DNA of 64,000 nt from Paraburkholderia sp. BL9I2N2 (GTDB taxonomy: Bacteria; Pseudomonadota; Gammaproteobacteria; Burkholderiales; Burkholderiaceae): the NCBI RefSeq assembly GCF_004339745.1, contig NZ_SMGP01000003.1:372001-436000 (forward strand). Direction: 5' to 3'. Position 1 is the stretch's first letter, and every line of letters begins with the position of its first letter. This document shows, piece by piece, positions 33,378 to 42,215 of this stretch. The position numbers and the translations under genes are program-made. The notes beneath the pieces were generated by a model that was not told the origin of the DNA, ran no database searches, and saw only the letters and a program-made list of their open reading frames with translations.

Positions 33378-34325
33378 ATGCACCTGCATAGCCGAGCCTT
33401 GAAATATCTTGACGAAGTCACGCGCACTGGTTCGATCCGCAAAGCGGCGATGTCCTTGCATGTCACCCCTTCCGCAATCGACCGGCGGATACTGTTGCTA
33501 GAGGAGCAACTCGGCACGGCGATCTATGAACGTCATGCATCTGGCTTACGCTTGACGGCCGCCGGCGAGATACTGGCTCAACATATCCGACGGACACTGC
33601 AGGATCTGGAGCGCACCAGATCCGAGATCGAGGATTTGCGAGGCCTGCGCCGAGGACGGGTCTCTATTGCGGTCATTGAGGGAGTGGCAATCGATCTACT
33701 TTCAACGGTGCTCACCGAATTCGGCAAGAGTTATCCCCACATCACCTTTTCCATCACCGTTGCTCCCTCGGCTGCCATACCAACCCTCGTTGCGTCAGGC
33801 GAAGCCCATATTGGCGTCTCGTTTAATTCGCCGATAACTCGTGGGGTGCGTCGCATCGCATCGGCCGAACTTGAGATAGGCGTGGTTATGCGCCCTGATC
33901 ATCCATTGGCCTCAAAGAAATCGATCAGGGTCGTGGATTGCGCGCACTATCCGATTTGTTTTGCTACAACCTCTATCTCAGTTACGTCCGTCGTCAACGA
34001 CGCTCTGTCGCAACAGAACATCGATCTCGAACCGTTTATCATGTGTAACTCGGTGGAGACGTTGAAAGCGTTAGTGCGGGACGGGGCCGGCCTCATGTTC
34101 AAAAGCCGGCTTGGAATCGAACGAGAGATTCGGAATAACGAGCTTATCTTTCGACCACTCGTGGAAAAGTTGACTGAACGTTTATTACTCATTGAACAAA
34201 GCGGACGTAAACTTCCACCGATTGCATCAAAACTTCAGGAATACTTCATAGCCGCATTGGCGACCATGGAAATGTCGCGTAACCGTGTGGCTCATCCTCG
34301 GAAGAGATTGGGAACGATAGAGTGA
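33378..34325 (+). CDS. LysR-family transcriptional regulator (amidohydrolase operon)
   Basis: Regulator of 315 residues. Winged helix at residues 1-60 (YLDEVTRTGSIRKAAMSLHV, TPSAIDRRILLLEEQLGTAI); the usual S-Q-x-S-R is replaced by TPSAIDRRI, found in some members. The effector domain follows from about residue 90 (GRVSIAVIEG) to 290. GGAG lies before ATG 33378. Divergent from the amidohydrolase-Rieske operon with 146 bp between the starts, containing the inverted repeat, so it probably activates that operon in response to the substrate. Confidence 0.9.
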   Translation: MHLHSRALKYLDEVTRTGSIRKAAMSLHVTPSAIDRRILLLEEQLGTAIYERHASGLRLTAAGEILAQHIRRTLQDLERTRSEIEDLRGLRRGRVSIAVIEGVAIDLLSTVLTEFGKSYPHITFSITVAPSAAIPTLVASGEAHIGVSFNSPITRGVRRIASAELEIGVVMRPDHPLASKKSIRVVDCAHYPICFATTSISVTSVVNDALSQQNIDLEPFIMCNSVETLKALVRDGAGLMFKSRLGIEREIRNNELIFRPLVEKLTERLLLIEQSGRKLPPIASKLQEYFIAALATMEMSRNRVAHPRKRLGTIE

Positions 34326-34699
34326 GCAACTCATAACTCAGCATCGGGAACTGCTTTATTAGAACTGATTCCTGATCGCGCGGCCGTCGGACACTGTGCC
34401 GCATATCTGTGTTGACCCAGATGAGCACAAGGAACCTCGGTACGACAGACCGCTGTTTGAATCCGCCGAGCCAAGCAGCCGTTCGAATGTCTGCTTGACG
34501 ACGAAGACGAGGGGCGGCTATTGGCCCGACTACTGCCGTATACGCGATCCGTATCGTCGGCGGGTGTTTGTATCGTAACCAGCGCATCTTTGGCCGATGG
34601 AACGATTCTCCATGCAGCTCCGAGCTACCCGCTCTTTGTCATCGTCGCTACGTAGTCAACCTCGACTCTCAACAAGTCGCGGCTTCACGACGACTTGCC
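34326..34699. other. Intergenic region, nothing certain
   Basis: Lies between the convergent ends of the LysR gene and the dioxygenase-like gene. Some frames look like decayed coding sequence (for example RRQADIRTAAWLGGFKQR on the minus strand), but I could not assign them. Confidence 0.3.
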
Positions 34700-35314
34700 C
34701 TACGTAAACGCGAGCACGAAATCGAACCGGCCAGTCTTTTGCTCGCCGTCGTCGTGAATCGTCATCAGTAACCGGCCGTCGAAGAGGGAATCGCGAGCAT
34801 TGCGTCGCTCGCCAGGAAAATATAGTTGGGTGGTGAGGATTGGGCCGTTGGGCGGCTGCACCGTCACATGGAAGTGTCGTGTGCGTCCCGGATACAGCCC
34901 CGGCACGATGGTCTCAAGGCGGTAGCGTCCCTCGCTGTCGGCGAATTGATGGCCACGCAGCCGGAACCCCTCGACGTCGTACTCGCCGGCGGCATTGGCG
35001 TGCCAGAAATCGAGCAAAGCCCCGGACACCGCCCTGCATCGTGTCGACCACACCCGTCCGGTCAGGACGATCTTCGTTCCATTGATGCCCGATTCGAGCA
35101 GCGATCCCCGTTGCGGCGAATGCGGCAGGAAGAACGGACCGGCCGTTTGCTGCCGGGTCGGTTCTTGTGCGTCGGTGCAGGCGGGTGTAGCTGAAACTTC
35201 GTCGGCCCGGCCATAGTTTGCTTTTCCGAGGGCCAACAGCAGCAACGTGGACGGCACCGCACCCGACCTGCGAAAAAAATCGCGCCGTCCCTGGCTCACA
35301 CTTCGTGTCCGCAT
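34700..35314 (-). CDS. Exported intradiol-dioxygenase-like protein (Tat signal)
   Basis: Protein of 204 residues of the protocatechuate/catechol 1,2-dioxygenase fold, non-heme iron. Candidate iron ligands are Tyr in GEYDVEG, Tyr in GLYPGRTRHFHV and the two His of RHFHV. The core motif ALLDFWHANAAGEYDVEG is typical. The N-terminus carries a twin-arginine signal (QGRRDFFRRSGAVPSTLLLL), so it should be exported folded. Such periplasmic members have mostly unknown substrates. ATG 35314 with GGAGGGA upstream. Single gene near the amidohydrolase operon. Confidence 0.82.
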   Translation of the reverse strand: MRTRSVSQGRRDFFRRSGAVPSTLLLLALGKANYGRADEVSATPACTDAQEPTRQQTAGPFFLPHSPQRGSLLESGINGTKIVLTGRVWSTRCRAVSGALLDFWHANAAGEYDVEGFRLRGHQFADSEGRYRLETIVPGLYPGRTRHFHVTVQPPNGPILTTQLYFPGERRNARDSLFDGRLLMTIHDDGEQKTGRFDFVLAFT

Positions 35315-35998
35315 CGTGGTCCCTCCTTGCTTCCCGCTCGATCGGCACGCTGCGCCGCGCACGCTGCCGAGCCGACGAGCGTCTGTGCTGACGCCGTTGC
35401 GGCTAACCGGAGCCGGCATCCTATGCCAACCATGGTAAGCCGAAACTTCAGGTCGGGTGAGCCGTAAGAGACATAACTGGCGAATGACTGGTCGTCGGCG
35501 CGCTTTGCATGCCGTTCATGCCATCGCCGTCACGGCCGCTCCACAATGGCCGCTTCCGAGCAATTCGAGTAGGCACTCTCGGCCCTGAGCGGAACTTAGT
35601 CTTGTACGTGCAGACGTCGATTGCGTTGCACTAAGCGGACTGTCGCGATGCGCGCCACACGTTTCCCGATGCCTGTCGACAGGCTGCCAAATAGTTCGGC
35701 GGCGTCAAGGAACGAAAAAAGCTGCGACAGCCGGGGCACGAACAGATCGAGTTTCTTAAGGTGCTTCGCGGCGGCGTGTCGACCGTGCGGCTGAAGTAGC
35801 GCCGGCGCGTCTGACGCTCAAACATCGGCAGTCGACCGATGGGGCGCGTCCGGAATCCCGAGCCGGTAATGTGGCCGCTGCCACAGCGCGGGCGGGCGAT
35901 CGGTTGCAAAAAGCCGCCGCGAGTCTTGTGAACTCATGGCGGGTTTTTGACAATCGTCAGCGCGATCTATACGACGATGGTTGATAGTCGAGCTTCAA
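35315..35998. other. Intergenic region, 684 bp, possibly decayed
   Basis: No intact gene. On the minus strand near 35640-35770, one frame reads KHLKKLDLFVPRLSQL and a neighbouring frame SFLDAAELFGSLSTGIGKRV, which could be a frameshifted remnant, but I do not recognise the family. Confidence 0.3.
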
Positions 35999-36931
35999 TC
36001 AGTAGTCCCACTGCACCGGCACGAAACGGAAACTTTCACCGTTCTTTGCAATGTGACCAATGGACGGGAACGCGACATGCGCCGCGGCCAGCAGAGCGCC
36101 AGTTTCGGCGGCTTCGTTGAGCAGCGCGATACGCACGTCCGCAGCCACTTCAGGTTCGTGCTCGAAGCCATTTTGCCATCTGGGATTGTCGAAATTGACT
36201 TCGAAAATCGCGTCGCCTACGAACGTCAGTTTCTCGCCGTTTGATGCGACCTCCACGATGCAGTGCCCCGGCGTGTGTCCACCCGTCACGCGCGCCGACA
36301 CGCCCGCTGCGACTTCCACGGTCTGATCGAACCGCACGATGTTTTCGCGATAGAGTTCCGCGAACGTTGCAGCAGCCTTGCGAAGTGCGGGAGGAACCGT
36401 TTCCGGCATCACCGTCTTGCTGAAGTCCGGATTTTTCCAGAACTCCACTTCCGCGGCCGACACGTGAATGCGCACGTCCGGACGCAGCTTGGCCTTGACG
36501 CCATCAACGTTCAGCCCGCCGACGTGATCCATGTGCATATGCGTAATAACGATATCGGTGATCGCAGCCAGGTCGATGCCAGCCGATTCCAGGCGCATCA
36601 CCGACCGACCGGCGCGCGTGAAGTATTCGAAACCGTCGCCCACGCCCGAGTCGACCAGGATCAGGCGTTCGCCGCTGCGCACGAGCGCGATATTCAGCGC
36701 CCAGTCGAACATGTCACGTTGCAGGAAACGACCATCGAACCATTCGTTGCGGTCCGCTTCGCTCACGTTAGTGGACATGGTGGAGGTCGGCAGCGGCAGA
36801 ACGCCATCGCTGATCAGCACGACGTCGACGTCACCCACTTGCACGGCGTAGCGGGAAGGCACGAGTTCGCCTGAACCTTCTTTGCCAAGGCAGGCGGTGA
36901 CCGGCTGCACATTGCGGGTTGTTTCGCTCAT
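35999..36931 (-). CDS. MBL-fold metallo-hydrolase
   Basis: Metallo-beta-lactamase-fold hydrolase of 310 residues. Metal-binding motif THMHMDHVGG, third ligand GGHTPGHC and Asp in FVGDAIF; the C-terminal His is in AAHVAFPS. The core begins after about 25 polar residues; no typical signal peptide is visible, so it is probably cytoplasmic. The substrate is unknown; similar proteins include lactonases and alkylsulfatase-like enzymes. ATG 36931 preferred over the TTG six bases upstream because GAGGA lies about 9 bp before it. Isolated from neighbours by gaps; an IS5-type scar lies 140 bp upstream of its start. Confidence 0.85.
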   Translation of the reverse strand: MSETTRNVQPVTACLGKEGSGELVPSRYAVQVGDVDVVLISDGVLPLPTSTMSTNVSEADRNEWFDGRFLQRDMFDWALNIALVRSGERLILVDSGVGDGFEYFTRAGRSVMRLESAGIDLAAITDIVITHMHMDHVGGLNVDGVKAKLRPDVRIHVSAAEVEFWKNPDFSKTVMPETVPPALRKAAATFAELYRENIVRFDQTVEVAAGVSARVTGGHTPGHCIVEVASNGEKLTFVGDAIFEVNFDNPRWQNGFEHEPEVAADVRIALLNEAAETGALLAAAHVAFPSIGHIAKNGESFRFVPVQWDY

Positions 36932-37074
36932 GGTCAATAGTCCTCTTAATTGATTGGGGTAAGCCTTACTGGGCGGCGCAGTACACGAACACGAGCACGA
37001 GTTTCGCGCGCTTCGTATCGCTCGCGTTTCGACACGACCGTAAGACTGATTCTAGTCAGCGGGGGCGAACGCCA

Positions 37075-37190
37075 GTAGGGCCGCGAATGTGCTCAGCGTG
37101 TTGTTCGCACGGCAACAATCGACGAGTTTGAGAGGGCCCCGTGAATGTCAGCACGGAGCTCGAAACGAATACGGAGGGGCAAGTGGCAGC
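37075..37190 (-). mobile_element. IS5-type transposase C-terminal scar 2
   Basis: The minus strand at 37141-37182 encodes LPLRIRFELRADIH. It continues, after a one-base shift, with LKLVDCC. This corresponds to the RLRIRFEHRGDIH...KLDCC end seen in scar 1. No other part of the element remains. Scars 1 and 2 have the same orientation. Confidence 0.5.
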
Positions 37191-37311
37191 TTTGTGGCGT
37201 CGCTCGCATCCGGTATCGGGGTAGAGAACGCCGCCTCGGGAACAGCCGTTGCTCTCACTTTCGTCAAGGCGTCAGTCCGGCGCCGGCACTGCCGCCGATA
37301 AAGGTGATGGA

Positions 37312-38157
37312 ATGAGACTTCGCGTGGGTTACGAATTGGTGTACGAGTGTCCGCAACCGACGCCGATGCTTCTGATGCTTAACACGCACTATTCCCGTGC
37401 ACAGGACATGCTCGTTCCGGATCACATAGACACCGTACCGTCGGTTCCGCTGCGGCAGTATCAGGACACGTTCGGCAACCTTTGCACGCGTCTGACTGCG
37501 CCGCCAGGCGTCCTGACGCTGTCGGCACGCGGCGTATTCGAGGTGCCGCCGAATCACGAACTACCCGGCTCCAGCGACTATCAACATGCGATAGAAGAAC
37601 TCCCCGACGAATGCATGATGTTCCTGCTCGGCAGCCGCTACTGTGAAACCGATCTGCTCTCCGAGAGTGCGTGGCAACTCTTCGGCCAGACGCCGCTCGG
37701 ACGTAGTCGCGTGCAGGCGATTTGCGACTTCGTGCACAACCATGTCCGCTTCGACTACAACTGCGCCCGCCCGACGAAAACGGCGTGGCAGACGTGGCAG
37801 GACGGTGCGGGCGTCTGCCGCGACTACGCGCACCTTGCCGTCGCGATGTGCCGAGCGATGAACATTCCGGCGCGCTACTGCACGGGTTATATCAGCGATG
37901 TGGGGCTTCCACCTCCCTACGCGCCGATGGATTTCTGCGCATGGTTCGAGGCGTATTTAGGCAACGGCTGGGAGACGTTCGATCCGCGTAACAACGCGCC
38001 GCGCACGGGACGGATTCTGATGGCGCGCGGCCGCGATGCTGCCGATGTCGCGATCAGCAATACATTTGGCCCGTCGCTGCTCAGCAAATTCGCGGTCGTC
38101 TGCGAGCCGGACAATGGACTCTCGAGCGACCTGCGGCGAGCGAGCCTCCGGACATAG
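37312..38157 (+). CDS. Transglutaminase-like family protein, His site altered
   Basis: Protein of 281 residues with an N-terminal beta domain (residues 1-80) followed by a transglutaminase-like papain fold. The nucleophile Cys169 is in DGAGVCRDYAHLAVAMCRAM and the Asp of the triad in FDPRNN (Asp224). At the position of the catalytic His, the motif reads MDFCAWFEAYLG, with Cys209 in its place. The tail has GRILMARGRDAADVAISNTF, typical of the proteobacterial subfamily. Proteolytic or amide-forming activity is therefore uncertain. ATG 37312 after AAGGTGATGG. No signal peptide, so probably cytoplasmic. Monocistronic. Confidence 0.83.
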   Translation: MRLRVGYELVYECPQPTPMLLMLNTHYSRAQDMLVPDHIDTVPSVPLRQYQDTFGNLCTRLTAPPGVLTLSARGVFEVPPNHELPGSSDYQHAIEELPDECMMFLLGSRYCETDLLSESAWQLFGQTPLGRSRVQAICDFVHNHVRFDYNCARPTKTAWQTWQDGAGVCRDYAHLAVAMCRAMNIPARYCTGYISDVGLPPPYAPMDFCAWFEAYLGNGWETFDPRNNAPRTGRILMARGRDAADVAISNTFGPSLLSKFAVVCEPDNGLSSDLRRASLRT

Positions 38158-38534
38158 ATCGCCATGCCATCGCGACGACACGGTCATGCAAGGTTTTCGC
38201 CGTGATGCCCGGCTCGGTTGCAAGCCATTGCTGTGTTCTGGGCCGCGTATGATCAAACGGATCTTCACGGCCGTCTACCACGCGCTGAATTGGGGCGCAA
38301 ACCATCACGAGAAAATTCGGTTTGGCTGGAGTTGTCCTTTGATCCTGCTCGCTGTGTGCGACGGAGGGGGGGCGCGTCTCCGCTGCAGGCCGCCCGAACG
38401 CGTCTTCCGGCGCCGACATTGCTGGAGCAGTTCACAACCTTGCAATTGACCGCCAGTTTCATACGCTAGAAGTACGCCTTACGGTGCTCGACCTCCTGGG
38501 CTTCCACGCGCCACGGTTCAAAAGGAGAATAGTG
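38158..38534. other. Intergenic region, nothing recognised
   Basis: Contains only Arg/Pro-rich shadow frames. The AAAGGAGAA ribosome site of the next gene is at 38521-38529. Confidence 0.35.
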
Positions 38535-39755
38535 ATGGCAAACGCGACAAAGTGGATCACGGTGCTAGGCCACAGCATCGCCGGTTCAAGTTGGAAAGCA
38601 CCATGTCGCGTCTCTTGTCGGCGCTTCCTTCGCGCTTGGCTCGGCGTGCTCTGCGTCCTTCTGCTGGCAGGCAACCTCGCCCAGGCTGCTACTATCCATG
38701 GAGGCGATATCCTGGTTGTCGACGCTCGTGCGAGCAAGCTGTTTCTTGTGGATCCCAATACCGGCGCCCGCACTATCATCAGCGACTTTCTGGATCCGAC
38801 ACAAGGGCCTGTGGACAGATCGTTTCTCGCGGGTGTCTCCATAGGACGGGGGCAGATATTCGTCACTGCTGCGACTACCGGCATTTACGCGGTCGATCCG
38901 CGCACCGGTAACCGGACCCTCGTGAGCGACTTCACCACCGAGCCATTTCGTGGAGACGTCTTTGGCTCGACAATTGATGCGCCCGGACGTCTCATGACAA
39001 ATTGGGCGCAACCGCAATTCGGTGGCGCTCCGAGGTCAATTGTTCGCATAGATACACTGACGGGCACCCGCGTGGTGGTCAGCGATCTCGCGAACCCGGC
39101 TCAGGGCGACGTGTTCAATTGTTGCGTCGCGTACTTTACCGACCTCGTGCTGGAGAAAACCGGGGCGGTGCTCGCAAGCGTCACGTGGTTCGTCCCCGTC
39201 GGCCCCAGCCGGGACGTAGGAGACATGTACCGGGTCGATCCGGTTACGGGTCAACGATCGCTGCTCAGCGATTTCAACAGCCCGGCCCAGGGTGCCACCG
39301 ACCTGGTACCTTCAACCGGCATTGCCGTCGAAACCTCCGGGCAGATCCTGGTCAATTCGCACGGGTCGTCAATTGCGCCCGTCCCCAGAAATCTGCTTCT
39401 GCGAATTAATCCCAATACCGGGAACCGTGCTGTCCTCAGCGATTTCGACAATGCTGCGCAAGGACCGCTTGGGTGGCGCCTTTCCGGCATCGCCCTGGAG
39501 CAGCCGAGGGCGGGAGGAATAATCGTTGGCGCGGGTAACCCGGCGAATAGGGCCGCCGAACCAACCCTGCTCTTCCGGGTTGACCCGCAGACCGGGCGAC
39601 GGACTTTGCTTAGTGATTCAAGGGACCTGAAGCAAGGACCGCCGTTCGTGTGGATCTCTGAGATTGCGGTTGTGCCGGAAAACGCCAACGACGCGGGCTT
39701 TGTCGCCGCACCCCGAACAAATCCGTTCGCGAGTCCATTCGGACCGCTCGAATGA
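38535..39755 (+). CDS. Exported beta-propeller-like repeat protein
   Basis: About 406 residues. A long signal region with a hydrophobic core (WLGVLCVLLLAGNLAQA) shows export. The mature part has six copies of a motif D-P-x-T-G-x-R-x-x-x-S-D-F-x-x-x-x-Q-G: VDPNTGARTIISDF, VDPRTGNRTLVSDF, IDTLTGTRVVVSDL, VDPVTGQRSLLSDF, INPNTGNRAVLSDF and VDPQTGRRTLLSDS. They are spaced about 55-70 residues apart, one per blade of a probable six-bladed propeller. Proteins with such repeats are annotated as hypothetical or NHL-like. Ligand unknown. ATG 38535 after AAAGGAG. Confidence 0.75.
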   Translation: MANATKWITVLGHSIAGSSWKAPCRVSCRRFLRAWLGVLCVLLLAGNLAQAATIHGGDILVVDARASKLFLVDPNTGARTIISDFLDPTQGPVDRSFLAGVSIGRGQIFVTAATTGIYAVDPRTGNRTLVSDFTTEPFRGDVFGSTIDAPGRLMTNWAQPQFGGAPRSIVRIDTLTGTRVVVSDLANPAQGDVFNCCVAYFTDLVLEKTGAVLASVTWFVPVGPSRDVGDMYRVDPVTGQRSLLSDFNSPAQGATDLVPSTGIAVETSGQILVNSHGSSIAPVPRNLLLRINPNTGNRAVLSDFDNAAQGPLGWRLSGIALEQPRAGGIIVGAGNPANRAAEPTLLFRVDPQTGRRTLLSDSRDLKQGPPFVWISEIAVVPENANDAGFVAAPRTNPFASPFGPLE

Positions 39756-40320
39756 AATGCAGTGCAGACACTTCCGCAAGCCCTTTCCTGCCGCGCTGAC
39801 CGCGCGGCTCCCGCCGGCCTTTGGGCAACCGCGGTAGGTGGTCGAAGCGTGCCACGCGACACGCCTCATCGTTGATGTCCTCAGCACGTAATCAGCTGCG
39901 GCATCGAGTTTGGCGATCCGGCAATCATCGCTCGAAGTCGTCGCGTAACAGCCGTGTCACCCATCAGCAGATAGGAAAAACGAACAGGTGCAGGCGTGAA
40001 TCGGATACCGGCGTCCGACAGATGGGCCAGGAAGAGACGGTTGCGAATCTTGTCGGTGTGGCCGCAGCACTGCCCAGAGCAGACACGCAATAGAGGAGTC
40101 GCGATGAGTTGCCAACAAGCGCGGCCGGGAATCCCGATAGTCTTGATTGGTTGACCGCGACGTGCCGATTCGTACCGGGTTCTGCTAGTACAGCAGGCTC
40201 CGGCCACGAACTCTCGCGACCAGCAGATGCTCGCAACCCGGGTTGCTTGCCTCCCGACGACTCGCGATTTGAATGCGGTCGGCGGGACCGCTGCACCTGT
40301 TCGAGCTTCGTGTTGCCGCT
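39756..40320. other. Intergenic region, 565 bp, nothing recognised
   Basis: Lies between the propeller gene and the end of the ABC transporter operon, which converge here. Frames on both strands are low-complexity; I see no domain or clear terminator. Confidence 0.35.
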
Positions 40321-41268
40321 CTACGAGCGAGCGTCTGCGGGGCCAGTCGCGATGGCTGTTACCCCGATGATCAACGCTCCATAAACGATTGCGCGAAGTC
40401 CAGCGCCGGCCCCACTTGCATTGAGCAGAGCGTTGATCAGAAAGAGGAAGCACGCGGCGCTCCAGGTTCCCGTGACGCTCGGCCGGCCACCCGACACGAG
40501 CGTGCCGCCGATCACGACGACGGCGACCGATAGCAACATGTAGTCAGCGCCCATGTCCAGCGTCGCACCGCCGGAAAATGCGGCGAGCAGAAGCGCTGCG
40601 ATGGCGGCAAGCACCGAGCAGCTCACGTACGTCAGGCAGTGCACAGCGCCCACCCTGACCCCGGCGAGATTAGCGGCACGCCTGTTCTGGCCAAGAGCCG
40701 ACAAGCTGCGTCCCTGTACAAGCTTGAACAGGACGACGGCAATGAGCGAGGTAATGATCAACGCGATGAGCGCCAGCGCCGAGACCCCGCCCACGCGAGC
40801 GAGTGCAAAGTCTTCGAGCGCCGGCGGCGGCGCGGCACCGCCGCGCCCGAGGCTGATCGCAAACGACTGGAGCACGAAGCTCGACGACAAGGTGGCGATG
40901 ATCGGTGGGATGCGCAACGAGCGGATCAACAGATAGTTGAACAAGCCGATCAGTGCGCCTGTGACGACCACCGCGAAAATGCCAATGACGATAGAGTGAT
41001 CGCTCGTCGCCATCACGCGCATGCCGACGCCGCCGCTCAGTGCAATGGTGGCGGGTATCGACAGGTCGATATTGCCCGGGCCGCTTGTTATTACCAGCAT
41101 CTGTCCCAATCCGACGAGGACCGAAAACACGACGAACGCCGATGCCGTAGAAAGCATGCTGCCCGCTGTGCCGAGGCCGAACATCACGCTTGCCGCAATG
41201 CCGACGAGAACCGCGCCGAGGAATGACCAGAACCAGGGGGCCTGGCGTATTGAAAAGACCTTGCTCAT
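40321..41268 (-). CDS. Sugar ABC transporter permease 2 (RbsC-like)
   Basis: Inner-membrane permease of 315 residues with 8-10 hydrophobic helices. The family motif GQMLVITSGPGNIDLSIPA (the D-L-S conserved loop) and ALGQNRRAANLAGVRVG are as in RbsC/YtfT/YjfF-type carbohydrate permeases. It forms a heterodimer with the preceding permease. Its ATG overlaps the stop of that gene (ATGA), so they are translationally coupled. Last gene of the four-gene operon read from 44806 down to 40321. Confidence 0.9.
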   Translation of the reverse strand: MSKVFSIRQAPWFWSFLGAVLVGIAASVMFGLGTAGSMLSTASAFVVFSVLVGLGQMLVITSGPGNIDLSIPATIALSGGVGMRVMATSDHSIVIGIFAVVVTGALIGLFNYLLIRSLRIPPIIATLSSSFVLQSFAISLGRGGAAPPPALEDFALARVGGVSALALIALIITSLIAVVLFKLVQGRSLSALGQNRRAANLAGVRVGAVHCLTYVSCSVLAAIAALLLAAFSGGATLDMGADYMLLSVAVVVIGGTLVSGGRPSVTGTWSAACFLFLINALLNASGAGAGLRAIVYGALIIGVTAIATGPADARS

Positions 41269-42215
41269 TTGCGTTGCTCCTTCATTCGAACCAGAAGACG
41301 CAGCGACAGCACTGCGATCAGAATGGCGCCTTGCAGGCCGATCTGCCACTGAGGCGCGACCTGCAAAAAGGAAAGGAACGACGATGCCAGCGTCAGCGTG
41401 ATGGCCCCGAGCACGGCGCCAATCGGAGACACCCGGCCGCCGACGAACTCGCCGCCGCCTAGAATCACACCCGCCACCGACAGCAAGGTATAGCGCAGCG
41501 CAATATTGGCATCTGCGGAAGTCGTCAGCCCGAGCAATGTCAGGCCGGAACAGACGCCGAACACGCCGGCGCATCCGAAGAGAGTCGCCTTTGCTCGTAT
41601 CACTGACCAGCCGAAACGGCGCATCGCAGGGGCATTTCCTCCGACGCCGCGCAAGGCCACGCCATGCGACGAACGCATCAGGAACAAATGCATGCAGATG
41701 GCGATCGCGACGGTCCACAGTAGAGGTGCCGGAATGACGGGCGACTGGAAGCCCATCAACGTGGCAAGCCAGTCCGGACTTTTCCCACCAGGCGCCGGCA
41801 GGAGCAGGACCGCGATGCCATTCCAGACGAACGACAATCCGAGCGTGACGACAACAGACGATATGCGACGGTACTCGATCAGCGCACCGACCAGCGCGTA
41901 GAGAACAACGCATCCGGCGAGCGCGAGCGCACCGAGCCACGGCGAACTCTGTAATAAGGTCGCACCGATACAGGCAACCAGGCTGACGAAAGAGCCAATC
42001 GACAGATCGAGTTCGTTCGCCGTAATCACGGCGAGTTGCGCGAGGGTGGCGAACACGATTGGAACGCCAAGGTTCAGCAGCATGACGCCACCGAAATAGC
42101 TGAGTGTGTTAGGTTGGATGATCGCCATCGGCACGAGAATCGCGACGAGCGATGCGAACGGCAGGATCGAGCGCAGATCGCGCGGCCCACGCAGCGGTCT
42201 CAGGACTGCTTTCAT
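41265..42215 (-). CDS. Sugar ABC transporter permease 1 (RbsC-like)
   Basis: Permease of 316 residues. Conserved TANELDLSIGSFVSLVACIG and VGGNAPAMRRFGWSVIRAK place it in the same carbohydrate family as its neighbour. The ATG at 42215 overlaps the stop of the ATPase gene (ATGA), and its own stop overlaps the next permease. Two different permeases suggest a heterodimeric channel, as in YtfT/YjfF. Confidence 0.9.
   Translation of the reverse strand: MKAVLRPLRGPRDLRSILPFASLVAILVPMAIIQPNTLSYFGGVMLLNLGVPIVFATLAQLAVITANELDLSIGSFVSLVACIGATLLQSSPWLGALALAGCVVLYALVGALIEYRRISSVVVTLGLSFVWNGIAVLLLPAPGGKSPDWLATLMGFQSPVIPAPLLWTVAIAICMHLFLMRSSHGVALRGVGGNAPAMRRFGWSVIRAKATLFGCAGVFGVCSGLTLLGLTTSADANIALRYTLLSVAGVILGGGEFVGGRVSPIGAVLGAITLTLASSFLSFLQVAPQWQIGLQGAILIAVLSLRLLVRMKEQRK

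Noticed and set aside
34396..34587. Possible third transposase remnant between the LysR and dioxygenase-like genes
   Set aside because: Frames such as RRQADIRTAAWLGG are suggestive, but no conserved transposase motif could be aligned with confidence.
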